Counted from the stretch's first letter, positions 55,413 to 64,000 are shown. The stretch is 64,000 nucleotides of DNA from Sulfuricella sp. (GCA_028713975.1 JAQTNE010000006.1:98614-162613), one strand, 5' to 3'. Notes: generated from the letters alone by a model not told the origin. Numbers and translations are program-made.

Positions 55413-56618
55413 TCACCCCCGGAAGTTAGCCAGAGAAGTCCGCATTCCGCCTGCCAGATAGGCGAGGTGCGCGGCCATTTCCGCAGATTCGGCGGCGGCG
55501 TGGCTGTTGACCTGCGCGCTGTCGGCGATTTGCTCGACGTGCCGTGCAATTTCGGCGCTGTTCGAACTTTGCTGCTGGGTGGCGGAGGCAATCTGGTGTA
55601 CCCGGTCCAAGGCGGCTGTTGCCTGCGTGTCGATTTCCGATAGCACTTCCGTGGCGCCGTTGGCGTGTGTCACGCTTTTTTGCGCTTTGCTGCCCGCCGC
55701 GGCCATGTGTACAACCGCTTGCTGAATCTCGGTCTGGATCGCGGCGACAGTGCCGGTAATTTCATCGGCAGAGGTGCGGGCCCGCTGTGCCAGTTTTCTT
55801 ACCTCGTCCGCCACCACGGCGAACCCGCGCCCCGATTCGCCGGCGCGCGCCGCTTCGATGGCGGCGTTCAGCGCGAGTAGATTGGTCTGGTCGGAAATAT
55901 CCCTGATCAGCCCGGTGGCCTGATTGACCTCGGTCGAGCGTTGCGCCAGGTGATCCATCAGTTGGGAAACTTCGTCCACGGCTTGGGCAAGGGACTGAAT
56001 TTCGCCGGAAGAGTTCGAGATTGCGCGCCGGCCTTCTGTGGCCAGTTCGCTGACCTTGTGCGAGGTTTGCTCTGCTTCTTTGCTCTGGGATGCCACCTCG
56101 GTAATGCTGACCGTCATCTGTTCCACCGCCGCCGCAGTGTGGGATGCCGAATCGCCCTGCTGGATTGCGGCATCGGCCACCATGCCGGCGCTTTTGCTCA
56201 GTTCTACCGTTGCGTGGGCCACTTCGGAAGAGGCGGCGCGGATTTCCGCAACAATGCGCCCGACCTCTCGTGCCGTATCGTTGAATTTCCTGGCTAACTG
56301 CCCCCCTTCGGGAGTGGCCGCCGGAATCATGCGGGCACCGAAGTCGCCCTTTTCAAGGCGGGTATTGGCCTCTTGCAACTCGCGGAGCAAGCAGGCCAGC
56401 ATAGAGAACAGTGAGGCCAGCAGATACCAGGACAAAAGCGTCAGGCCGCCGAATATTAAAGCCATCGCGGTCGTTATTGCCTTGCTGGTGGTGACGCTGA
56501 AGAGAAGGGCGCCGAATGATGACGATGCCAGACCTGCCGCCAGGGTGATTTTCCAGCCAAGGGGAAGGCGGCTCAGCCAGGCGGTCGCAGGTAGCGCCCC
56601 GCAATGCACTCGATTCAA
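55413..56618 (-). CDS. Methyl-accepting chemotaxis protein
   Basis: Two TM hairpin, HAMP-like region, signalling hairpin [37 protein letters not shown]. Confidence 0.95.
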   Translation of the reverse strand: MNRVHCGALPATAWLSRLPLGWKITLAAGLASSSFGALLFSVTTSKAITTAMALIFGGLTLLSWYLLASLFSMLACLLRELQEANTRLEKGDFGARMIPAATPEGGQLARKFNDTAREVGRIVAEIRAASSEVAHATVELSKSAGMVADAAIQQGDSASHTAAAVEQMTVSITEVASQSKEAEQTSHKVSELATEGRRAISNSSGEIQSLAQAVDEVSQLMDHLAQRSTEVNQATGLIRDISDQTNLLALNAAIEAARAGESGRGFAVVADEVRKLAQRARTSADEITGTVAAIQTEIQQAVVHMAAAGSKAQKSVTHANGATEVLSEIDTQATAALDRVHQIASATQQQSSNSAEIARHVEQIADSAQVNSHAAAESAEMAAHLAYLAGGMRTSLANFRG

Positions 56619-56746
56619 AATGGAACTTCCTTCATCATGAAAATGCAGTTGATAAAAACAAGCCTTCTAAATGAATGTTGTCCAGCATCATGACATGGAT
56701 GGAAAAGCCAGTAAAGGAGAGGGTGAATCACGTCGCCAGGCGTGAT

Positions 56747-57127
56747 TCAGGCCGGATGAGGCGCCATCTTTCCTGCTGCGCTGCCGGCAGCATGCCGCTC
56801 AATAAAACTGTCGAGAAAGCGGCGCAAAAATCCCTCTGTCTGAACGCTGTGAAAGCGGTCGATTCCCTGCCCGTGGCTGTAGGCGATGACTGTCGGGAAG
56901 CCTTTCGCCTGGTGCCGCCCGGCGATTCTCATGTTTTCGTCAGCATCGACATTGGCCAGCACAAATTTCCCGTTATATTCCTTGACCAGTTTTTCCAGCA
57001 TCGGTGTCAGCACCCGGCACGGGCTGCACCATTCGGCGCTGATGTCCAGCAGCACCGGAACATCGTGTGAACGGGCAACCACCAACTCTTCGAAGTTGGC
57101 TTCTTCTACATCGTATGAGAGATCCAT
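56747..57127 (-). CDS. Thioredoxin family protein (WCSPC active site)
   Basis: PVLLDISAEWCSPCRVLTPMLEKLVKEYNGKFVLANVDADEN. Confidence 0.92.
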   Translation of the reverse strand: MDLSYDVEEANFEELVVARSHDVPVLLDISAEWCSPCRVLTPMLEKLVKEYNGKFVLANVDADENMRIAGRHQAKGFPTVIAYSHGQGIDRFHSVQTEGFLRRFLDSFIERHAAGSAAGKMAPHPA

Positions 57128-57230
57128 CGTATTGAACAATTCGTGAAGTTTGAAAAATGAGCGGTATTTTAAATAGACCGCACGTTTGTTGCCACTACCT
57201 ATGCCCCGGCATCGAACCCGGAGCCGCTCG

Positions 57231-57863
57231 CTATCTGTTGTTTTGAGGCCCCGTCCTGGCAGGCAAAGTCCGCGGGGCATTTTCCTTCATCAATTTGCTG
57301 ATCCGGTCGGCGATCTCCGCAGGCGGGGTGGCATAGGCGAATTTGGCCAGAAAATTCCCATCCGGCCCCAGCAGGTACATGCCCGCCGAATGATCCACCG
57401 AATAATTGTTCTTCTCCGCGCCGGGTTCCCAGTGCTTCTCGTAGCGCACCTTGAAGTGGTCGGCCACGCGGCGCACCAGTTCTGAGGAGCCGGAGAGGCC
57501 GATGATGCGCGGGTTGAAGAACGCGGTGTAGTTGCGCAATACCTCGGGCGTATCCCGTTCCGGATCCACCGTTACGAAAATGGGTTGCAGCAAATCGGCC
57601 TGCTTGCCGAGTTTTTTCATGACTAGCGACATTTCCGCCAGAGTGGTCGGGCAGATATCCGGGCAGAAGGTGTAACCGAAAGCGATGATTTGAAAGCGCC
57701 CCGGAAAATCCTGATCGGTAACTGCTTGTCCGCGGGTATTCATCAACAGGTAACGGGAGACAATTCCGGATTCCGCTTGTTCTTCCCCGCCGGGCGCGTC
57801 TGCCCGGGCGGGAGCCGCACAGATCAGGGCGGCGGAAAGGACTATAATGTACAGTCTTTTCAT
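57231..57863 (-). CDS. SCO1/SenC/PrrC family copper chaperone
   Basis: FGYTFCPDICPTTLAEMSLVMKKLG, VTVDPERDTPEVLRNY. Confidence 0.95.
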   Translation of the reverse strand: MKRLYIIVLSAALICAAPARADAPGGEEQAESGIVSRYLLMNTRGQAVTDQDFPGRFQIIAFGYTFCPDICPTTLAEMSLVMKKLGKQADLLQPIFVTVDPERDTPEVLRNYTAFFNPRIIGLSGSSELVRRVADHFKVRYEKHWEPGAEKNNYSVDHSAGMYLLGPDGNFLAKFAYATPPAEIADRISKLMKENAPRTLPARTGPQNNR

Positions 57864-57869
57864 CGGGTC

Positions 57870-58217
57870 TTACTTCGGTGCAGTAGCCGGGAGGGCGGCC
57901 TGCAGGCGCCGGGTTGTTTCATCCACCTGGCCGTTGAGAGTGGGCCCGTCCGGGCAGGCGGTTTGCTCCTGCCGGGATTGGGCGAGGAAGGACTCGTTGG
58001 TGGCTTCCTCGAAAGCGGCTCCATATTGCCGTGCCTTGGGCGCATGCTGGATCATTGTCGTCTTGATGCGGGCAGAGGTGTCCGCGTAGCCGCAGGCAAG
58101 AGCCTGGCCGTTGAGGCGGCCTAAATCGCGAACCTCCGCCAGGCCGGCACCAGTGGCGGCAGCGTGGATGGCGGGCGCAAAACTCAGAAAACACAGCAGT
58201 AGGGCAAAACGCTTCAT
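57870..58217 (-). CDS. Hypothetical secreted protein
   Basis: Signal peptide MKRFALLLCFLSFAPAIHAA; adjacent to SCO1. Confidence 0.7.
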   Translation of the reverse strand: MKRFALLLCFLSFAPAIHAAATGAGLAEVRDLGRLNGQALACGYADTSARIKTTMIQHAPKARQYGAAFEEATNESFLAQSRQEQTACPDGPTLNGQVDETTRRLQAALPATAPK

Positions 58218-58396
58218 TCGTTTTCTCCATTGAATATCGCGGGTGTAGCGATGAAGAATTATAACAGTCTTGGTGGAGTGAGAAAGCCTAATCTTTACAA
58301 GCCGTAGCATCGCGTGCCTGATTCACGAAGCGCCTGTCACGCTTGCTAAAGTTCCGCTACAGTCTACATTTAGAGAGTAAACGAAACAGCGTTTTA

Positions 58397-58966
58397 ATGA
58401 GGATGTGCATGATTCCCTTTCCACGCGCCTTGCTTCTGGGTTTTTTGGCGGTCGGGCTGTTGGGCTGCGTCGGCCCCAGCCCGCGCTACCAGACCGCTTA
58501 CCGTTACGAGCCGCCCACGGACGCGGCGGCTGGCGCTTGCCTGGAAAAATGCGAGCACAAGCTGGAGGATTGCCAGCAGCGCTGCAAGGCGGATTATCAG
58601 GCTTGCCTGAAGCTCATCGAACCGCAGGTGGAAGGGCGTTATGCCGAAGCTCTAAAGCGCTACGGAACCGAACTGGACCGTTATCGCTGGGAGCTGGATC
58701 GTTACCAGCTATATATGTCCATGAGCTGGGGGTGGTCTCCCTGGTATGGCCACGGCTATTACCGCCCTTGGCCGGAGCCGTACTATTACCCACCGCCTGC
58801 GCCGCCCGCCAAGCCCAGTAAAGACCAGGAGTTCAGCCGGCTGCGGCAGGAAAAATGCGATGTGGATTGCGGCTGCCAGGCCATCTATGATGCCGGTTTC
58901 CTGTCCTGTGGCGGCAAGAAAATTCCGGAAGTGAAGTGCATCGCGAACTGTCCACCGGCCAAATAG
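58397..58966 (+). CDS. Cysteine-rich lipoprotein with CX3C repeats
   Basis: Lipobox GLLGCVG; CLEKCEHKLEDCQQRCKADYQAC; Pro/Tyr-rich linker. Confidence 0.75.
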   Translation: MRMCMIPFPRALLLGFLAVGLLGCVGPSPRYQTAYRYEPPTDAAAGACLEKCEHKLEDCQQRCKADYQACLKLIEPQVEGRYAEALKRYGTELDRYRWELDRYQLYMSMSWGWSPWYGHGYYRPWPEPYYYPPPAPPAKPSKDQEFSRLRQEKCDVDCGCQAIYDAGFLSCGGKKIPEVKCIANCPPAK

Positions 58967-58978
58967 AAACACTTATTT

Positions 58979-59809
58979 CTATTGCGCGGTGGGTGGTGTA
59001 AAGAACCGCAGGTTCATTTCCTCAAGTCCCAGCGTTTCCAGCACTTCATTCAATCGTTCAGCCGGACGTTTGCGCGGCAGGTCTTTATAGCTGGCGATGA
59101 TCAGCTCGTTTTTCATCGAATGCTCCCAACCCACCAGTTCGGTCACGCTGACCTTATAGCCATGCGCCTCGAGTTGAAGGCAACGCAGCACATTGGTGGC
59201 CTGGCTGCCGAATTCGCGGGTATGCAGCGGATGCCGCCACAATTCGACCAAGGCGCCATTGGCCAGCGCTTTTCCCTTGTTCTTGTTCAGCACGGTTGCC
59301 ACTTCGGCTTGGCAGCAGGGCACCAGCACGATGAATTTCGCCTGCTTCTTCAGGGCGAAGCGGATCGCGTCGTCGGTGGCGGTGTTGCAGGCGTGGAGCG
59401 CGGTCACGATGTCGATTTTTTCGGGCAGGAGGCCGGATTCGATCGACTCCGCCACCGACAGGTTGAGGAACGACATGCCGGGAAATTCCAGCTTCTTTGC
59501 CAGTTCCTGCGATTTCGTGACCAGTTCGTCCCGTGTTTCGATGCTGAAGATATGGGATTGGTCGTTCAGCGTCTTGAAAAACAGATCGTAAAGAATGAAC
59601 CCCAGATAAGATTTTCCCGCGCCGTGGTCGACCAGTTGGATATTCGGGTGGTCTTGCAGAATCTCTTTCAGCAGCGGCTCGATGAACTGGTAAAGGTGAA
59701 AAATCTGCTTGAGCTTGCGCCGGCTGTCCTGGTTCATCTTGCCGTCGCGGGTCAGGATGTGCAGCTCTTTCAGCAGTTCAATCGATTGGCCGGGTCTTAT
59801 TTCGTGCAT
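58979..59809 (-). CDS. SAM-dependent methyltransferase-like protein
   Basis: LVDHGAGKSYLGFILYD; VTALHACNTATDDAIRFAL; LVPCCQAEV. Confidence 0.88.
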   Translation of the reverse strand: MHEIRPGQSIELLKELHILTRDGKMNQDSRRKLKQIFHLYQFIEPLLKEILQDHPNIQLVDHGAGKSYLGFILYDLFFKTLNDQSHIFSIETRDELVTKSQELAKKLEFPGMSFLNLSVAESIESGLLPEKIDIVTALHACNTATDDAIRFALKKQAKFIVLVPCCQAEVATVLNKNKGKALANGALVELWRHPLHTREFGSQATNVLRCLQLEAHGYKVSVTELVGWEHSMKNELIIASYKDLPRKRPAERLNEVLETLGLEEMNLRFFTPPTAQ

Positions 59810-59852
59810 GTGATTCCTTGGGTTTCGTTTTCTGAGGGCTTGAGGCAGCCGC

Positions 59853-60593
59853 TTACTCCAGCACTGGCCGCGCGTTCACCGGTTGCACTGGCCGGTTGTT
59901 GGGGTGGTGCATGGTGTGAGAGAAAGCTTCAACCTGCTCCTTGCCAATGCGGACAGGGTGCTTCATCACCAGCCACATTACGCCCTCACTGCATGGTGGC
60001 GTGGTGAGTGAGCCGTTGAAGCGGAAATAGTCGCGGTTTTTCGGCAGCAATTCGGCGGCCAGGAACTTGGCGTTTAAAGCCACCTTGTCGTCGGCGTTGG
60101 CCGGCATCTGGCTCCATAGCTTGGCGATAGCGAGGTTATTTTTGCCTTCCGTGTACATCACCGCTACCACCGCCAGGTTGCCGTCCTTGTCGGCGTGAAC
60201 CAGGTGCGCTTCCATGGGGAAGGCTTTGCCGTTAAGCCGATTCTCGCTGGGAGCGTGAAAATGTACCTGCTTCAGCAGGAACTCATGCCCGCTCACGGAG
60301 ATGCTGTTGCCCGGTGCGAAATTGGCCTGCACGGTGTGGCCGTTGTTGAAGATTTCCGTCGCGGCCGTGATATAGGCGAACTTGATCGCCGGCAACCTGG
60401 CATCAATCATGCCGCTCAGGTCGATTGGCGACTGGTTTTTGCCGCTACCGCACTGGCTGTATTCGGGGGTGAGCTTGCCCCAGTTGTCCGGCCCTTCGTC
60501 ACCCGAGTAAGTCCAATGTGGCGTTTCCCCTGCGCAGGCCAGGGAGCTAGCAACCAGCGCCAGCGAGAGAGACAACTTGAACGTGATTTTCAT
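59853..60593 (-). CDS. Alpha-class carbonic anhydrase (periplasmic)
   Basis: HWTYSGDEGPDNWGKL; QVHFHAPSENRLNG; GSLTTPPCSEGVMWLVM. Confidence 0.96.
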   Translation of the reverse strand: MKITFKLSLSLALVASSLACAGETPHWTYSGDEGPDNWGKLTPEYSQCGSGKNQSPIDLSGMIDARLPAIKFAYITAATEIFNNGHTVQANFAPGNSISVSGHEFLLKQVHFHAPSENRLNGKAFPMEAHLVHADKDGNLAVVAVMYTEGKNNLAIAKLWSQMPANADDKVALNAKFLAAELLPKNRDYFRFNGSLTTPPCSEGVMWLVMKHPVRIGKEQVEAFSHTMHHPNNRPVQPVNARPVLE

Positions 60594-60616
60594 TATTCTT
60601 GCTCCTTAATGTTAAT

Positions 60617-60637
60617 GTAGGGTGCGTCACACGCACC
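60617..60637 (+). repeat. REP-like hairpin with 5' GTAG
   Basis: GTAG-GGTGCGT-CAC-ACGCACC. Confidence 0.65.
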
Positions 60638-60785
60638 AAGCCAACCTGCAAGGTTTAGATACTTGGCCGGTGGTTAACGGTTACCAAGGCGGGATTCTCA
60701 CCCGCTCGATTGTGCGCCTTTGCCAAGCCGCAACCAAGACGCTTAATTGTGTTTGCCAAGATGATTTTTCATTACATCGGAATTC

Positions 60786-61439
60786 TCATTCGGCGCAATA
60801 ACGATTGCGCCCTACGCGGGCTTGCTCCTCAATGATAGGCAAATCCTCGCGGCGACGGTCGAGTCCCTCCAGCACCTTGAGTGCCGCGTAGGCATCGTTT
60901 GCCGCGTAGAGCAATTGCTGCCGCGTGAGTTGATGCTGTGACCAGTTGGAGGTGGTGACTTTACGCGACTTGGAAAACCGCTGATTAAACACCAAGCCCA
61001 CCGCCGCCCGAACGCCCATGTGCTTCTGGTAACCGTCCATGCCGAACACCGTATTGAGATCCACCACACCGCCCAGTTTGATGCCCAGTTTCGCGAAGAT
61101 ATGCCCGCGATCCGATTTAAGGTCGAAGCCGACTTTGATGACCTGTTCCGATTGCAGCAATTCAATCAGAAACGGATGGCCCTCAGTTTGATGCAGTTGA
61201 AACAAGTAGGCCTTGTCGAGCAAGGCAAACTGCACCAGGTGCGGCCCTTCGCTAACATCGCCCATGACAAACGTCGGCTTTGATTCGGTATCGAACCCAA
61301 CGACGCCGGTAGCCTTGATCTCGTCAGCGGCGGAAGCGAATTCCTCCCTGCTTGCCGGAACATGGATGCGCTCCAGCGTGAGGCCAACAAACGGTTCCAG
61401 TAGGGCGATCTGGGCCTTGGTCGGGGCGGGTTTTTTCAT
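60786..61439 (-). CDS. 3'-5' exonuclease domain (RNase D/WRN-like) protein
   Basis: VVGFDTESKPTF; VKVGFDLKSD; YAANDAYAALKVLEGL. Confidence 0.9.
   Translation of the reverse strand: MKKPAPTKAQIALLEPFVGLTLERIHVPASREEFASAADEIKATGVVGFDTESKPTFVMGDVSEGPHLVQFALLDKAYLFQLHQTEGHPFLIELLQSEQVIKVGFDLKSDRGHIFAKLGIKLGGVVDLNTVFGMDGYQKHMGVRAAVGLVFNQRFSKSRKVTTSNWSQHQLTRQQLLYAANDAYAALKVLEGLDRRREDLPIIEEQARVGRNRYCAE
60792..60815 (-). repeat. Inverted REP-like hairpin with 5' GTAG, inside the exonuclease 3' end
   Basis: Minus strand GTAG-GGCGCAAT-CGTT-ATTGCGCC; encodes ...VGRNRYCAE*. Confidence 0.7.
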
Positions 61440-61445
61440 TTAATT

Positions 61446-61455
61446 GGGGGGGGGG
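61446..61455. repeat. G10 homopolymer upstream of the exonuclease start
   Basis: Ten consecutive G in taattggggggggggtatta. Confidence 0.9.
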
Positions 61456-61529
61456 TATTAACGTTGTGCTTGATTGCAAGACCCACTCCGAGTCTCTCAA
61501 GGAGGTAATTGTGACCTGCCCCTGATTTT

Positions 61530-61567
61530 TTAAAAAGTATTAGATATTTGCCGCAAATATCTAATAC
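61530..61567 (-). terminator. Intrinsic terminator overlapping the 3' end of the SIR2-STAND gene
   Basis: Minus strand GTATTAGATATTTG-CGG-CAAATATCTAATAC followed by TTTTTAAAAAATC; perfect 14-bp stem. Confidence 0.8.
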
Positions 61568-63854
61568 GATTCTGGCCAAACTGTTGCTCTGCTTGATTAA
61601 GTAGAGCGGCAACATGCTGGGCGATTTTTTCTGGAAATTTCCTTTGACAAATAGTCTTATGATTTCGAATAGAGTTGCCAAGCCCTCGAACAGCAACATC
61701 GAATGGGTGTATTTCCATTCTGCGACGATTGCTTGATGCAGCAATCGCGCGGTCAACGACATCCAATGCCTCGTATGTGTAATGCTCGACATCAGAATAA
61801 TTCGTGGATTTTTCGGCGGCGCAAAAGAGGACTTTCGCATATGTTGTCAATGTATGAGGGTGCTCCTCAATGCCTACGGCATGCTGAGCCCATATTTTTG
61901 CTTGTTCAATATTGGTGTCAAGTGACATTAGTGCTCGCTGCTCCCAGTAGCGACTGTTCCACGCATTTTCTGGTTGAGCTTTTTCGAAGAATTCCTCCGC
62001 CCTAGATGGCAACATCTGACGTACGCAACGATCATAATTCATTAGCCGTGCAGCCAATCCGGATTCCGGTGTTCCACGCATTATGGTTTTTCTATTTACA
62101 TAAGGTGAAAGTGCGCGCTCCAAACCTAGCAAATGCTCAAACCGTTCATCCTCATTCAATTTCTGTATCACATGTTCCGAAACAATTCGATGACGGGTAA
62201 CCAAATACTCGGTGGAGGCATAACGAACAATTCCTTTTAGATCGTTGTGTAGCGTCTTAAAAAAAAGTGCTGTTGAAATATTTGATGCTCTTGTTACTAC
62301 GGCTACTTTAACCGGCTCCCCAACGCTATGAGCAAAGGCGACGCAACAATATATTTTTTTTGCATCAGCATTAAGTTTTTCATATTCAGAACGGATAACA
62401 GTATTAAATTGCCCTATTGCCCCACCAGCCTCGACAATAGCTGAAATTAACTGCTTTGCAGCCATCCGTTGTGCAAGTTCGGCGTCACCCAAACCTGCAT
62501 TTGCCCCCAGCCGTCCTAAACGTCGCAATTCACCGGCCAAAGTGAGTGACTCTGGCTGTGTTAAAGCCTGTAAATCAACGCGAGTAACCTGTGCATCACT
62601 ACAAACTGATTCAAAGTAATCTAAACGCGATCTCCGTAAAGCTCCCAATAAGATGCAACGTTTTCCTTTCGCTTTCAAACCATCAATAAGCTGTGCTATT
62701 TGTGGCGCATGCTCATCTAAATTGTCAACTAGTAATATGGGCGTGTCTGACATTGAACTTAGTACATTTGTTGCAGCATCTTCGACCAGTCTCTCGTTGG
62801 CAGAATAGTGAAAAACTGTATATTTTAGGCGCGCTAGCTCCAAACCAACCCGTAGAAGTGCGGTACTTTTTCCTTCCCCCGCAGCAGAGTTGATTTCCCA
62901 TATTTCGGGAGCATTAGAGCTTGTATTTGAGATATATTCTTGAATATCTTTAATTAAGAGTCGTTCAGTGGTTCGAATTACATCCTCATTATTCTTGATG
63001 GAATACCATGTTGGTTCTGTACCATTTAGCAAGTGAAGCGGCTCAAGAGGAGTTGGTAGCGTATCTTCTTCTATGTATGTCCATTGCCTAAAGAATACCC
63101 TTGTGGTTTTGTCGTCAAGAATGGTTGTGAGTTTTCGACGCAAATTATCGCCATCCAATAGTAAATCAATTGGCCCTTTTCGATCAGTAACAAGGCCATC
63201 CAAATAGGCCAAGAATGTTTCTGATTCTGCCTCAATAGGAATAAGACCAAAACGATTGCATAGCGCAATCACTACAGCGTCGACGACCTTGGTTACAAAT
63301 AATGATGGAGCTATCTGCCGTGTTTCAGGCGTCAGTCCTTTTCGAGTAGCCAAGCATGCTTCTAAGTCTGGTTCATCTAAAGTACAGCCGATAATTATGA
63401 AAGGTTTCGAAATAAGTTCATCAGATAACACAGGAAACCACGTATACCCACCAGAACTAGTATCACCATATTCTTCTGAAGAAAAAACAAATCCGTGATC
63501 GCGTTTTTTAACGGAACCATGCAGGTGAATTATCGGTAATTCATCGGGGTCTTCCGGGGTTTGGAAGGGATCGCGAAAGGTTAAGAAATTTGGGTTTTGG
63601 AATTTTGGGGTTTTTAAATAACAATCGTTGAGTACGTCATCAATATTAAAGGTGTAAATTGACGACCATACAAAATGAGAAATTAGGCGCGTTCTGACTG
63701 CTGCCTCACAACCAGAAAATCTCTCAAATAAGAAATCGGATAGTTTTTCTTTGGGTTCAACTGCACCTGCTAGTTGCGTTAGCCTATAGTTGTTTGGAAG
63801 GCTAAATTTATTTGAAATCTCATTTGCAAGCTGATTCCCAATAGGTAATTGCAT
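61530..63854 (-). CDS. SIR2-like / STAND-type P-loop NTPase / TPR-like protein (candidate Avs-like antiphage defence gene), probably 5'-truncated
   Basis: SIR2 motifs TFNIDDVLND and IIHLHGS; Walker A-like EINSAAGEGKSTALLRVG; Walker B PILLVDNLDE; helical repeat C-terminus; AT-rich versus neighbours. Confidence 0.8.
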   Translation of the reverse strand: MQLPIGNQLANEISNKFSLPNNYRLTQLAGAVEPKEKLSDFLFERFSGCEAAVRTRLISHFVWSSIYTFNIDDVLNDCYLKTPKFQNPNFLTFRDPFQTPEDPDELPIIHLHGSVKKRDHGFVFSSEEYGDTSSGGYTWFPVLSDELISKPFIIIGCTLDEPDLEACLATRKGLTPETRQIAPSLFVTKVVDAVVIALCNRFGLIPIEAESETFLAYLDGLVTDRKGPIDLLLDGDNLRRKLTTILDDKTTRVFFRQWTYIEEDTLPTPLEPLHLLNGTEPTWYSIKNNEDVIRTTERLLIKDIQEYISNTSSNAPEIWEINSAAGEGKSTALLRVGLELARLKYTVFHYSANERLVEDAATNVLSSMSDTPILLVDNLDEHAPQIAQLIDGLKAKGKRCILLGALRRSRLDYFESVCSDAQVTRVDLQALTQPESLTLAGELRRLGRLGANAGLGDAELAQRMAAKQLISAIVEAGGAIGQFNTVIRSEYEKLNADAKKIYCCVAFAHSVGEPVKVAVVTRASNISTALFFKTLHNDLKGIVRYASTEYLVTRHRIVSEHVIQKLNEDERFEHLLGLERALSPYVNRKTIMRGTPESGLAARLMNYDRCVRQMLPSRAEEFFEKAQPENAWNSRYWEQRALMSLDTNIEQAKIWAQHAVGIEEHPHTLTTYAKVLFCAAEKSTNYSDVEHYTYEALDVVDRAIAASSNRRRMEIHPFDVAVRGLGNSIRNHKTICQRKFPEKIAQHVAALLNQAEQQFGQNRIRYLRQISNTF

Positions 63855-63871
63855 CCCTTTCCCGTTTTTAC

Positions 63872-64000
63872 TGACTGAGCTTCCCCCGAAAAATAGTCTT
63901 CCAAGAGTGACGTAAAATATGACTCACATTGGAAAGGAAGACGATGAAAATCCCGAAGCAGGAATACACCGCCGAGTTTAAGGAACTGGCGGTCAAGCGA
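63872..64000 (+). mobile_element. Left end of an IS3-family-like insertion sequence with the start of orfA (ATG 63944)
   Basis: Candidate terminal sequence tgactgagcttcccccgaaaaatagtc; RBS ggaaaggaag; ORF MKIPKQEYTAEFKELAVKR... typical of an IS3 OrfA/HTH N-terminus. Confidence 0.75.

Noticed and set aside
61512-61532. tgacctgcccctgattttt as a possible second IS3-like end bounding the island
   Set aside because: Short similarity to generic IS3-type ends only; does not match the terminal sequence at 63872
61436-61840. 134-aa minus-strand ORF overlapping the SIR2-STAND gene 3' end
   Set aside because: Different frame inside the larger, motif-supported ORF; no independent support

Overview
The window is a GC-rich chromosomal segment, most likely from a betaproteobacterium (Nitrosomonadales-like gene content; inferred from gene content only). 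It carries two blocks of flagellar genes: fliF(partial)-G-H-I-J-K-L-M-N-O-P-Q-R, and flhB-flhA-flhF-flhG-fliA-motA/motB-like followed by flgM/flgN on the opposite strand. Between and around them are: a B12-type ribonucleotide reductase, dapA, bamC, slyD, mutS, suhB, trmJ, cysE, a complete isc operon with an extra cysteine desulfurase, molybdopterin genes, smpB/ratA/rnfH, guaB/guaA, tadA, glk, moaA, a family-5-like UDG, uvrC, pgsA, three tRNAs (Gly, Cys, Leu), an Nramp transporter, a chemoreceptor plus membrane helical protein pair, SCO1, alpha-carbonic anhydrase and a 3'-5' exonuclease. The right edge (about 61.5-64 kb) is an AT-richer accessory island. It holds a SIR2 + STAND-like NTPase + TPR-like protein (Avs/SIR2-STAND-like candidate defence gene). 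Its 5' end appears to be cut off by an IS3-like insertion that runs off the window. Other notable signals: putative IscR sites shared by iscR and cysE, a sigma-28 promoter at flgM, a sigma-54-like promoter at fliK, a GTAG-type REP pair whose second hairpin encodes the C-terminus of the exonuclease, a 121-bp MITE-like element upstream of guaB, a relic peroxiredoxin upstream of slyD, and a G10 tract next to the exonuclease start. No database searches were run. All assignments come from reading the translated sequences.
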